This document shows positions 33,571 through 44,657 of a stretch of 64,000 bases of DNA, piece after piece. The position numbers were made by a program, and so were the translations under genes. The stretch is from the NCBI GenBank assembly GCA_002286715.1, contig NSJX01000033.1:186001-250000 (forward strand), read 5' to 3'. The notes under the pieces were generated by a model, which was not told the DNA's origin, ran no database searches, and was given only the letters and a program-made list of their open reading frames with translations. Numbering within the stretch: position 1 is the first letter of the stretch; the number at the start of each line of letters is the position of its first letter. This DNA comes from Dentipellis sp. KUC8613 (lineage: Eukaryota; Basidiomycota; Agaricomycetes; Russulales; Hericiaceae).

Positions 33571-36500
33571 TTAATCCCGTTTCCGTCTCAGAAGACGGAA
33601 CAGCGGACGCAGGACTGGGCGCAGAGGGTTAAAGCGTCGTATACGGATGGCATATGTCAATGCATAGATCAGGCCGACCTGATGACACGATTTCAGTGCT
33701 GATTTGGAGTGAATATTGGGTGGAGACATACGTTGAAGATAGTATACGCCACCAGAATCCCAAAATCCCGCCAATGGTGCGAATAGTAAAAGCTGAAGTT
33801 CTGCGCCAAATACGCATCGGACGTCCGGGCGGGACAAAACTGGCATGCGGTTGTCGCGTTCGGGTTGTTCAGGTATCCGCCGGCGAAGTTGGCGAAGGGC
33901 TGCAGGTACTGGGAGCATGTGAACCCCTGTGGAGGCTCGACTGTGACGAACTCGACGGGGGCACAAGCGAGTTCTTGACGGCCGACAGCTGGAGCGCGGA
34001 TAGATGTGAGCTTGAATTTCGTGAGTGTGTTGAGAAGCACGCGTACCTTGTCCGACCACACCATCCACCAGATATGTCAAAGGACTGACATGGTTCATCC
34101 ATTTCCACCAACCCAGTAATCGGAAGGGCTGCAAGATGCCATTGCTTGAGGCATGACCGTCAGTATCTTTCCGTGAGACAGAACGAATTGAAATGTACGT
34201 ACAATACCAGCACGAAGGCATAGAGGAACGTATACAACAACCCGGCAAGCTGCGAATTAGGACACATCGCTGCACTGAGCATCGCGAGCGACACATAGAA
34301 TGCCGGAAACACGACGCTGGTGACCAAGTACGTGTACCCGGCACGGTCATTCAGGAATCCTACGTCCCAGTAGAAACAGACGAAGTAAAGTGAGGCAGCG
34401 ATGATGTCGAGTGGGACTTCCGCGAGGAATTGCGCCGTGAGTAGGGCGGTCCAGCTGTAGGTCCTGCTCGCTCGTTCTCGGATCTCGTACACATCACGGG
34501 TTTCGACGAATTTGACTTGCAGCTGTTGGGCTAGGGGGACACTGATCACGGTCGAGAGGAAGCTCGCCTGAAACTCGTCAATAGCTGTCATTGGCGAGAT
34601 GGGGAGTGGGACGTACGAAAATCTTGTTCTGCGTTCCCTGCAACGAGTCTTTTGCTTTATAGAAAGTGAACCCAATAATGAGTCCGCCCAGGATATTCAG
34701 CCCGACCTTCGAGCGCAAGTACACTGGGTCGCGCCAGTGGCGCAACGCCTCTCTTTGCAGGAGTTCAATAACTTGTTGCGACCACAACGTCGAGAACTCG
34801 CTGTGATACTGCGTGGTGACCACCTCGCGCCCCTTGCCTTCGGTGACAAGCGTATCTAACTCTTGCTGCATGCGTTCAGCCAGAGCGGAGCTCTTCCAGA
34901 CGGCGGACCAGTCGATGTCACTTTTGGCTGTCGCGCCAGCGCCGATGACGTCCAGCATGTATTCCGCTCTGCGAAATTGCTCAGTTATATTACTCTTGCG
35001 CTAGCTGACAATGCAACTCACGGGTTCTCCAGATGCTCACACACCCGTGCACCGGACGAATGGAAGTAGTCCAGCATCGTCTCTGCGTTTTCCCCGAGGT
35101 CACCGAAGTAGACAGTCTTTCCGCCTTTCTGCAGGAGCAGAAGACGATCAAAGACCGTGAACAGTTCGGATGACGGTTGATGGATCCTTGGGGACTCAAT
35201 ATCCATAAGTGAGCTTTTGATATACGATAGATTGGAACCTACGTGCAAAGAATGGCCTGGCCTTTGTCGGCGAGTTCTCTTAGGAACTGCATGATTGCCC
35301 AAGCACTTTGCGAGTCAAGGCCTGACGTGGGCTCGTCCAAGAAGAGCAAAAGCCGAGGCTGAATGAGAATGCTGTTAGTCTCCAAATCTCAATCGCGCTC
35401 TGTGCCAGACATACCTTCGCTGCTAGCTCAACTCCAATCGTCGTCCGCTTTCTCAGCTCTACGTTAAGCGTGCCAACGATTGCATCTGCATATGCCTCCA
35501 ATCCGCACATTCGCAACACAACGTCAACGCTACTCCAGAGGTCAGCTCATGACTACGAAACTACGATTATCTAAAACGTACTATGCTTCCTTCTCCTTCA
35601 GCGGCACCGACGAAAGCTGCCGAAGTTTCGCAGAGAAAAGCAGGGCCTCGCGGACTGTAGCCAGCGCGAAATGCGTGTCCAGCTGCTGCACGTAGCCGCT
35701 GCAACAGAACATCAACAACCGTAACAATGGCCTCAATTTCAATGGGCACGCACGTCTGAGCCTGAAAATCGGCCGGGACCTCGTGTCCATTGACCAGGCA
35801 GTCCCCGGTCACGACACCGGTGTTCGTCCGCTTGGCGAGAGCATTGAGGAGGGTCGTCTGTGACAGATAATAAGGACAAGTGTAAGAACAGGAAAGAAGC
35901 AGGGTCACCCACCTTACCCGCGCCCGATTCACCCATGAGCGCAGTCAACTTTCCCGGCACGACATAGCCTGACACATCATCGAGCAACTTCTTCCCTTTC
36001 GGATCACCACGCACGGGCACGACGTAGTCCAGATGGTGCCAAGTGAACACATCCTTCATGGGTATATTTTCCATCTCCTTTGTCGCTCTCGGCGCTGCAG
36101 GCGTCTGCGAAGGGTGTTCGCGACCCTTTTCCTCATCGACGGGGCTCGCTGGGTCCTCCACGATCGCCGTCTTCGATCCGCGCTTGAAGAGAATACCAGA
36201 CGACTGTCCGGCCACGGACGTGTTGAGATCTGACACGATGAACAGGGCCGCAAAGAAAAACACAAGGAACCCCAGGAGAATCCCGAGGTTCTGTGCGAGT
36301 GGGAGCGTCAACATTAGCTAGATGACGACGCCTCATTTGCAGGGATAGTGCTCACCCGCCAGACATGGACATAGTAGTAGTTATACGACAGCGCGATGAA
36401 CGTGCTTCCGTCGACGCGCACCTGGCCAGGCTGCGATCCAACGGTGCTGCACACTTGGTTCGCCGGCGAGACGCTTTCGTAGCCTGGGCCTGAGGGAATG

Positions 36501-39001
36501 AGGAGCGAGCATGTTCCATTGATCGTGCGGAACTCGTTTGCCATTAAGGCTTCGAATCCATAGTACATAGGCTGCACAGTGTAGTCAGCTTGACAGCGAA
36601 CAAACTGGCAGAGATCCGACACGTACGTTTAGCCAAGAGATCCAGCGTAGGGCGCCTGGTATGTAATTCCGAGGGGTAGTGTATCCGGTAAACAGTACAA
36701 GGACAATGAGGATGACGCCCGCAACACTCTGTACGGGTGCCGGTGTCCGAAAGATGGACGCCAATGCGCGGAACATCGTCTTCATGGTCAACGACATCAC
36801 GAAGATGAAAAGGAAGAAGATACTAGATGGGACACTATTGAGCAAACGTTGTGTATGAAACAGCGAAAAGCACATACAAGAACTGTCCTGGCGTTCGCTG
36901 CAGATCGACGACAAAGTACAAGATGATGGAAAAGACTGTCATGGTCATGAATAGGATGGGCATGTCTACGACCGATCGCGCGAGAGCGTCGACGAACGGG
37001 GCGTAGAGGGCTGATCTGTGATGCCGTGCAACTATAGGGCGTTGCGTGAACAACGACGGCAGTTCTGCCATAGCGGAGATGAGAGAGAACAGTAAGGAGC
37101 TGGAGTATAGTTCAGAATCATTGTGGATTAAAGGAGGGTGATAGGACATACAAGAACAAGACGCCTCCTCGGGAAAAGTACGCAGAGGTTGCCGTTGGCA
37201 GATTGACGAAAACTGTTCCAACAATCGTGCTCATTATCGCAAAGGTCCTGCATAGGAAACAAATGTATGAGATGCAGCAGACACCACCAAGAAGAGGACG
37301 TACATGATCTGAGAAACTTCCATCACGTAGTTGCCTTTCAAGATCTGCACTCTTCGCACAAGACCTGCCCTGATCTGCATGGGTAGGGAAACCGTGTACG
37401 GGCTGGCCTTGTGCATCATCCGTGCGCGTTCGGCATGAGCACTCTCTTTGAATGCGAGTTCACGCTGCGCCTTTCCGACGAACTCAGCTCGATACGCGTC
37501 CATGTCAGCTCGATTTTGTTTGGCGAAGTCTGATTGCACGTAACGAGCAGCGAATTCCGCGGCCGTTCGCGGCACAGATTTCTCGAATCCTGGACGCGCT
37601 ACGCGTGCTTTGGGGTCGGTCACTATGACGGAGGTTCAGCAAAAGCTGTTTCGATAGACTCGATGCGGAGCTCACCAGCTACGACAAAGTCTGCCGTTGT
37701 TTGCCTGGGCGAAGGCTGGAATCCCATCTCAATGAAGTACTCCCTCGCTCGATTCGCAGGCCCGAAATACACCATCCTACCCTCGTAGACGACACAGACT
37801 TTGTCGAAGAGATTGTAGAGCTGCTCCCCCGCCTGATAGATAGACACGATCATTGCTCGACGGCAAATGTCTGTGTATATTCGCAATGCTCGAATGAACT
37901 CCAAGGAGGTAGAGGAGTCCAGGCCTCGGGTTGAGCTGGTCCGCATGTGAGTTAAGACTCCCCGGCCAATCCAGATCCAGACAGACTAGACTTACTTGTC
38001 CCATGAGGTTATGAGCGCCCTCCCTGCCATCACTTCGGAGATAGATACACGCTTCTTTTCACCGCCAGACACTCCGCGAATCGAAGCATCCCCGACGGGC
38101 GTATTCTTGACGTGCCTCAACCCAAAGATCGCTTCGCTGCCATCTGTCAAGAGTCGGATGTACTGGCTGCGGGATATCTTGTCTTGTCGAGCGCGCGGCG
38201 TGCGCATAGAGATGGCGAATCGTAAAGTCTCGTCGACCGTGAGGGTGGGGAAGTGAACGTCGTCCTCAGGGCAGTATACAACATCACCTAAATGCTCGGC
38301 AAAAGTTCAGGCCCAGAAGGCGCTGCGAAGACTGGGTTTGGGTCTCACCTCGGAAATGCTTCGCGATCTCTTTGGGCGTGAAGGATTCGTAGAGAACTTC
38401 ACCCTTGATCGAGTGGTATTCTGCCCGCTGATTAGCCAAGACCTTGAGGAGTGTGCTGCAACCTGATCCAGGGCTTCCCAAAACCACTGTATGCGCGGTC
38501 AATACCCAAATGAAGTTAGAGAATGCAGACACGCACAGAGCATTTCTTTTGGCCTCACGACTCCTTCGAATCCACTCAGAATATTCCGTAATGGTGGGTG
38601 CCGCAATTTCTGTATAAATTTGAAGAGTGTCCTCGGGTCGATCATAGAGGCGAACGTGGATTGATAACTCGAAGACATTCCAACGCCGATGACCTGGAGG
38701 TCCTGGAACAGAACTCCCAGCTCTCTGGACTTGATTTCTGCATGGGCTTGTCTTGTTTGAAGTCTCGTTAGCGAAGACCAAAACACGTGAACGTGAGCAC
38801 TTACCTTCGGACGTACAAACGCAATGTCTTCTCCAGATCGAAAGGACTGTCATCGTCGGGAACGGCCAGGGTCATGTCAGAGTCGTCTCCATAGCTGCCA
38901 TTCTCCGGTTCAGATATGGTCGACGCTTGTTGCCGTTCCTCCACGTCTACGGGGTCTGAGTGGTCGGTACCCCCATGAATAGACGCTGGCCCCGAATCCA
39001 T
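33571..39001 (-). CDS. PDR-type (ABCG) multidrug ABC transporter, PDR-3
   Basis: Starts at 39001 ([22 protein letters not shown]) and ends at 33571 (RLLRRKRD). The first exon ends with [17 protein letters not shown], nearly identical to PDR-1, and the intron positions follow PDR-1 throughout. NBD1: Walker [13 protein letters not shown] and [13 protein letters not shown]2: [21 protein letters not shown] and Walker [12 protein letters not shown]. In the 86-residue STRGLD to ADFVVA segment it differs from PDR-1 at 13 positions. The two are clearly duplicates, now 23 kb apart and inverted. The C-terminus is several residues longer and more basic than that of PDR-1. Efflux pump of the plasma membrane; the substrate is not readable. 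It is divergent from SDR-E over a 1.6-kb spacer. Confidence 0.94.
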
Positions 39002-40631
39002 CAGTTGCGCGACGCAGTGACTTCAGGATAATCAGGGGGTCGGCACAGTCTTCACCTTGAGCTCCTGTTGGGCCACTTTAGGAGGAGCTCTTGCCAGTCA
39101 GAAGCTATAAGAGTATGAGACAAGGCAGAAGGACGAGCAAACCCGGTGGAGAAGCATTCACATTTCAACCGAACAGTGCACCACGCGCATTGCCAGGGCC
39201 TAGAAAGATTGCAGATGCGTTCATTTTGCGATAAACTGGGCTGAAATGCGCGGGACTACGTGAAAATGGCTGACACAGTATAATCCCTCCCTTGCCGCAC
39301 TCCGAAGCTCCGGCGCTTGACTCCGCCATCCGCAAGCGCCCATCTTCGGCGAGTTAGACTCGGTGCCTCTTGCCCATATATGGCAGTTACACTCACTCGG
39401 ATCGTATTTTCAAAAAATGCGATTCCGAGTTTTCTTCGCCATGTTCGCTGCAAAAATTGCACGCGGACCATTCTGTGACCCACTGCTATTGGTAAAATAT
39501 TGTTGGTACTGTCTTCCTTCTTCTTCCTTGACTTTTATGCCACCGGCTTCAATAATAAGATGCCATCGTCATCCTTGAGCATATACCGGCGGCCGCGGAC
39601 CACAGGCACTGCCGCACACCAGGGCACAGAGAAACACCAGGGCACGGTGCTGAGCCCGTGCGGAAGCATAGAATCACATGCCTGCATGCAGGCAGCCATA
39701 CGTTCGCAGCCTCGAGGTTTGAAGCGGTTGCCGCCGATCCGGTGTTCCTGTCCGAGTCGACGCATGATCTCAAGGTCTGGACCATCAGTGCAAAACATTC
39801 GCAAACGTCCGGAATGACGCATGCACTTACATAGCTGTGAGAGTGCTTTCAGTGGTGCGCCGCTTCCCGATTGCTGCTGACTTTCCGCAAATTCAGGTGC
39901 AAGGCGCCGCGAGAAGATACAGCGGTGATATAAACATCATTTTAAATGGTAGTCAAGGTGATAAAGAGTGATGTAGAGCGGCGAAAGATTAGGTGTGGAG
40001 GAAGAGCACATAGGAGCATGTTTATCAGTACATTTTGACAGCGAATTTGACGTCGTATTTGCGCTTGTTTGGTTCAAAGCCACCTTTGCGATGGACGTCG
40101 ACTGTCAGTGACTTCACAAGACTCTTAACCGAGTTAAACACTCCCTAGGACTATGATCCCATAATTACACGCACCGCCTCCGTAGCCTCATTTAGTCCAT
40201 GAAATTTTCAAAGGATCTCCTTCCCAGACCATCAACAAGTTTTGTTCAGCCATCGACGGTGCGCTGAATACATCGCCCCACTTCTGCTTCTGTTTCGGAT
40301 TTGTATCTGATCAGTTCAGCAATATGCTGCTTCGACCTTGTACATGTCAGCTTCCACCATGATGTTTCTGTGAAGAATTATAGGAAAACGAACCAGGTGA
40401 GCGTCGTACGACGCGCTTGAAATGTGGGTCGTCGGGAGACCCACCATCGCAACCGTACCGTCATGACGTCAAGTCGGCCTTCTTGCTGACTCGGACCCAC
40501 AAGTTGACTACAATGCGAATATTGCCTGGGGTCGCGTGGTTTGGCCGCAGTCGAGTCTCAGCGAGTTTATAAGGGCATCGACGATGAAGTCGTCTTAATC
40601 ACTCTCAACAACAACGTCGACCTTCACAGAA
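39002..40631. other. divergent promoter region PDR-3 / SDR-E
   Basis: 1.6 kb between two divergent start codons. No convincing gene. Contains GCGAATTTGACGTCG near 40036, similar to the elements before ACR3, and a TATA element before SDR-E. Confidence 0.5.
40568..40574 (+). promoter_or_regulatory. TATA box of SDR-E
   Basis: TATAAGG, with TTTATAAGG context, 58-64 bp before the ATG at 40632, the spacing seen in the other SDR copies. Confidence 0.6.
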
Positions 40632-42086
40632 ATGCTCCAGATTTTTATTACCGGTGCGACAGGTCGGTACTTTACTCGTGATCACCTTTGCTCATGGATA
40701 CTGACGTCCATTCTGTAGGATACATCGGCGGGTCCGTGCTACAGCTCCTGCTAGACCATCCCAAGCGTGATACCTTCGCAATCACGGCGTATGTCCGCAG
40801 CGAAGAGAAGGCGAGGAAACTCGAGGCGTTCGGAGCGCACACCGCCATAGGCACTCTTGATGAACTTGACAAGCTCGAGGATCTTGCTTCGAAAGCCGAT
40901 GTCATTCTGAATACTGTGGGTTGTCCATTCCAGCGTGTGCTGTAGCTTGACTCTAACAATTTCGCTGCCAGGCTAATTCAGACCACTTTGCTGGCAATAC
41001 AGCAATCTTACGGGGACTTAGGAAGAGGCACGAAAAGACGGGTGAAGTTCCCATCCTCATTCATACGGTATGCTATATTCAGCCTCTTTTGTCATGTATC
41101 ATCTCTAACGCGTGTATTGCCTCTAGTCTGGAACAGGTGAGGCCCACTACATATCCTGGGCAAAGGCTAGACTAAACTGATTGTGATTGAAATACGCCAC
41201 CCTAGGAGTCCTCTCAGACGACGCGAGAGGCGACAAGACTACAGATACGATCTATCATGACAGCGATGCAGAGCAAATTGAGTCACTGCCCGATACGCAG
41301 GTCCATCGTAACGTAGACCTCGCGGTCGTGGCAGCCGATAAAGCAGGTAGTGTCAGCATACTGTGATGTGGACGAAGAGCCTGCTCATAGCAACTTAGGC
41401 TACGCCCGCACCTACATCATCCTGCCCGCGATGATCTACGGCCTCGCCACTGGGAAGCTCGTTGATGCTGGCATTGTGAACCGCCGCTCGATACAAGTCC
41501 CAGCCATCATCAAGGCATCGCTCGCCAGAGGCCAAGGCGGCGTCGTGGGTGAAGGCAAGAATTTCTGGACGAACGTGCACATAGACGACAGTACGTACTA
41601 CACGCCCTTGTTTTGTTGTCGCCCTTATCAATGATCTATCTCCCGTTGTATGCACTAGCTGCGCAACTCTTCATGTTAGTCTTCAACGCTGCTCTGGCAC
41701 ATTCGGAACACCCGACTCCGCATGGGCGTGAAGGCTACTTCTTCGCCGAGAACGGGGAGCATCAGTTAGTCGACGTATCCAGAGCGATTGCGAAGGCTAT
41801 GTATGAATTGGGGAAGGGCGAGACCCCCGAGCCTACGCCCTTTTCAGACGAGGAGGTCGCGAAATATGTCGCTGTATGTCCCATCTCGTCTTCGTTGCCA
41901 GCCTCCCGCGACGTGATACTGATTGTTTTGCGCGCTTCTAAGGGATATAATTTAGAACACAATTCGCGTGCGAGAGCCGAACGCGGGAGATCTCTCGGGT
42001 GGGCGCCGAAGAAAACTACGGCCGATTTTCTTGCCAGTATCAAGCCTGAGGTGGAGGCCCTTCTCGCTGATCGGGTCGGAAAGTAA
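40632..42086 (+). CDS. atypical SDR / NmrA-like NAD(P)-binding protein, SDR-E
   Basis: Eight exons (40632-40662, 40719-40915, 40972-41067, 41127-41136, 41206-41346, 41399-41590, 41659-41873, 41943-42086) close to exactly 341 residues. Rossmann motif GATGYIG at 9-15, Arg37 after beta strand 2 (NADP-type), then NTAILRG, SGTG from the 10-nt exon, TIYHDSDAEQIE, YARTYIILPAMIYG, GEGKNFWTNVHI and GREGYFFAENGEHQ. No classical YxxxK. It is the only plus-strand copy, detached from the SDR-A to -D array by 22 kb and paired with PDR-3. This copy gives the clearest exon model and was the template for the other four. Substrate and reaction unknown. Confidence 0.92.
41127..41136 (+). other. 10-nt micro-exon of SDR-E
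   Basis: TCTGGAACAG between a CTCTAG acceptor and a GTGAGG donor. Encodes SGTG, with the third Gly codon split to the next exon. Confidence 0.87.
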
Positions 42087-42292
42087 AAAAGAGCCAAACA
42101 GTATACATATCAACGGTATAAACGAATCGCCGGGGTACCGGGAGGTAAAGGTAAAGCGCGCATCAATGATGAGCATACCCTTTACTACTCCGTATACGTA
42201 CAGTATGCATATTTAACACGTCCAATGACATCAAGTTACCCTGAAAACATATAACCGAATGTTCGTCCAGAACATCCAACTCTAAGTCAACC

Positions 42293-44306
42293 TCAAGGCC
42301 AGTCTTCTGAATCATCATCCCACATGTCGAACGTTGGAATACTACCGAGAGATATGGATGGGGAGAACACAATGCATCGGCCATCCCATGAAACTTTCGG
42401 GACAAGATGCCGGAGCTCCTCTATGACAGTGCCGTCTTTAACCTCATAGTCTTCAATGACAAGCTCCCCAATGTTCGTCACGGCGTACCCGCGTGCGCTC
42501 TCGAGTATGTTTGTAAGGCATTGCGCAGATATTAATTATGGCCGTCAAGAAACTTGGCGTGCTCGAGCTTAAGGTGGTGCAAATTCGGAAACAGCCACTG
42601 TAACCCCGCGGGGTCGGGGATGGGAGGCTTCCCGAAAGCTCTTCTAAAACCCCTGATCAAACTGCCGAAGCCAGAGACGAGCGATGGCACCACCGTGCCG
42701 CCGACCGCAAGCTGCTGGACGGCCCTGAAACGTCCAAGGAGCATGCGCCAGTCGATATTAGTGTCGAAATCTGATAAAGCCCGAAGCGCAACGACACTGT
42801 CGGGATCACGACCGAGGCTGTCAAGAACGCCGCGCAGGAGCTGCTGGCGCTGCTTGGACGTATTACATTCCTTGAGCCGAAAGGAGATATCAGGGGGTTT
42901 CAGAGCCACGAAGGAATCATCTTTGAGGGGCAGCGCAAATAGTTCTTTCGGGTTCGTCCTCCAGCATTCGAAATGAATTCCCTCATAGGCTATGTCGAGC
43001 GATAAGCATACAATTGGAGATGCAGACCCGTTCCTTTGGATGAGCGAACAGAGTTCTATTGCGAGGGACACAGAACTGGTATTGTATTCTATGAAGAGGG
43101 CCACGGAAGGAGGTATAGCGACACTCCCCAAGAACCACAAGCATGATTCAAGATTCTCCACAACCTCGAGCCGCCTAAGATGAGGGAGGAAGACGCGCCG
43201 CGCTGGCGCGTCGAGGGCAGATGACAATGCACCCTCTTCCGCCCTCCGTGGGACCGTCTGCTGAAGTTCCAGCACTTCCAGCTTAGGCATGAGCTCGAAT
43301 AGGTCGAGGAACAAACTGCGCGTGAATTGATCCGATAGCCCTGGAGAAATAGCCGAGCGTAGTGACAAGTCGATGACGCCGGCATACAGCGATTCATGCA
43401 GCGGGATGAGCACGTCCACCAGGGCGACGCGACGCAATCGCGGCGTGATCCCGCCGAATAGATTCACGGGCAATGCGAGCGCGACAGGACAGCTTCTTGT
43501 CAGAGACATTAGCGTGAACTGTTGCTCGCACACAAACGACTCAAGGAGTGGAGCCGCCTTAAGAAGCAGCGGCGTGAGCAGGGGGATGTCGCCGGCTTCG
43601 AGCGACTGCAGGTTGAGTGTGCGCGTGTGGTCGAGCGCCCCTTCCAGCGCCCGATGAAAGGCTTCTCTGTCTGCGCCATGTACGTGCGTAGTCATGTTCA
43701 TATGCATGCTGTCCGGGTATAGAACCGTGGGCCTGCAGCGCCAGTAGACGTCGAGCGGTGCGCGCTTCGCGCGCCGCAGACGCTCATTTGTCGCCGCCCG
43801 CAGCGAGCACACGTCGACGCCCCACAGTGTGGGGCTGTCGAGCGCGACATCGCGCCATCTGTGGCAGACGTGCGTTACTCTAATCCATCCAAGGACCCTA
43901 TATATACTCTGCTCGGGCCTGAAGAAATTGCCATGCCCCGAGAAGTATCGCAATATCCCTCGCTTGCGCGGGATCTCCTCAGCGTCTGTAGCGAGTTGGA
44001 AGAATATGTGGGCAAGGATCTTGGAGGGTAACCGTCCGATTGGCAAGCATAAGTTGCGATGGCTCCTGAATACCGTCACGGCGGCAGAGGCAGCTTCGAT
44101 CTCCTGATCGAGCTTCGCGCGGGCATCGTCGAGAGCTGTGGGAGTGTTTGTCGCTAATGGCCATGTGAGATGAGGGGTCCTGGATTCACTGAAAGAAAGC
44201 CACGCAGACACGCTGGGGGATGCAGACGATTTAGTACGAAATGCGAGCAGAAATGATGCACCAACCTGTCATTAGCACCTTCATCAGGCGTCCCAGTGGG
44301 CATCAT
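42293..44306 (-). CDS. F-box-like domain protein, C-terminal part out of frame
   Basis: A short first exon from 44306 or 44303 (MMPTGTPDEGAND) joins over a small intron to a long open exon that reads to a TAA at 42532. A heptad-rich stretch (LDDARAKLDQEIEAASAAV) is followed by an F-box-like segment, IGRLPSKILAHIFFQLATD...VTHVCHRWRDVALDSPTLWG, and a leucine-rich region, the usual layout of the large Agaricomycete F-box family. These act as substrate receptors of SCF ubiquitin ligases. Just past the TAA, another frame continues naturally (ISAQCLTNILESARGYAVTNIGELVIEDYE) to a stop at 42293. So either the gene carries a one- or two-base frameshift near 42532, or the sequence has an error there. 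The target is unknown. Confidence 0.75.
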
Positions 44307-44657
44307 CGAGACCCTCGGATGTGCAGTGTCTGTTGAATAAAGTCGCAATCAGTAAAAGTTCAGCTCTATCACAGCCGGATCTTCTAGGAGGATAGCAAGA
44401 AGGAGACGCTGTAAAAGCAAGCTTGACGGTCAACGTTGAACGTTGAAGGACGAACGTCGTGCACGTTGCACAGCGCCAGGCTTGAGCGTGTCTGCATGCT
44501 ATATGTAGACGAGCGTCATGCAACAAGCGCCCAAGAAACCCTACTTACCACCCACCGAAGCTTAAACATAATATTTAATTTTTAGTCCCAAATTTCCGCA
44601 ATACAGCAAAAGCAACGTTCTCGTCGCAGATCGTGGTGGTATCGTCTCGCTCATCAA
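44307..44657. other. short intergenic region F-box / MFS
   Basis: 351 bp. Should contain the F-box promoter and the MFS 3' UTR. An AT-rich stretch (44567-44585) ends near a possible polyadenylation area. No gene seen. Confidence 0.45.
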
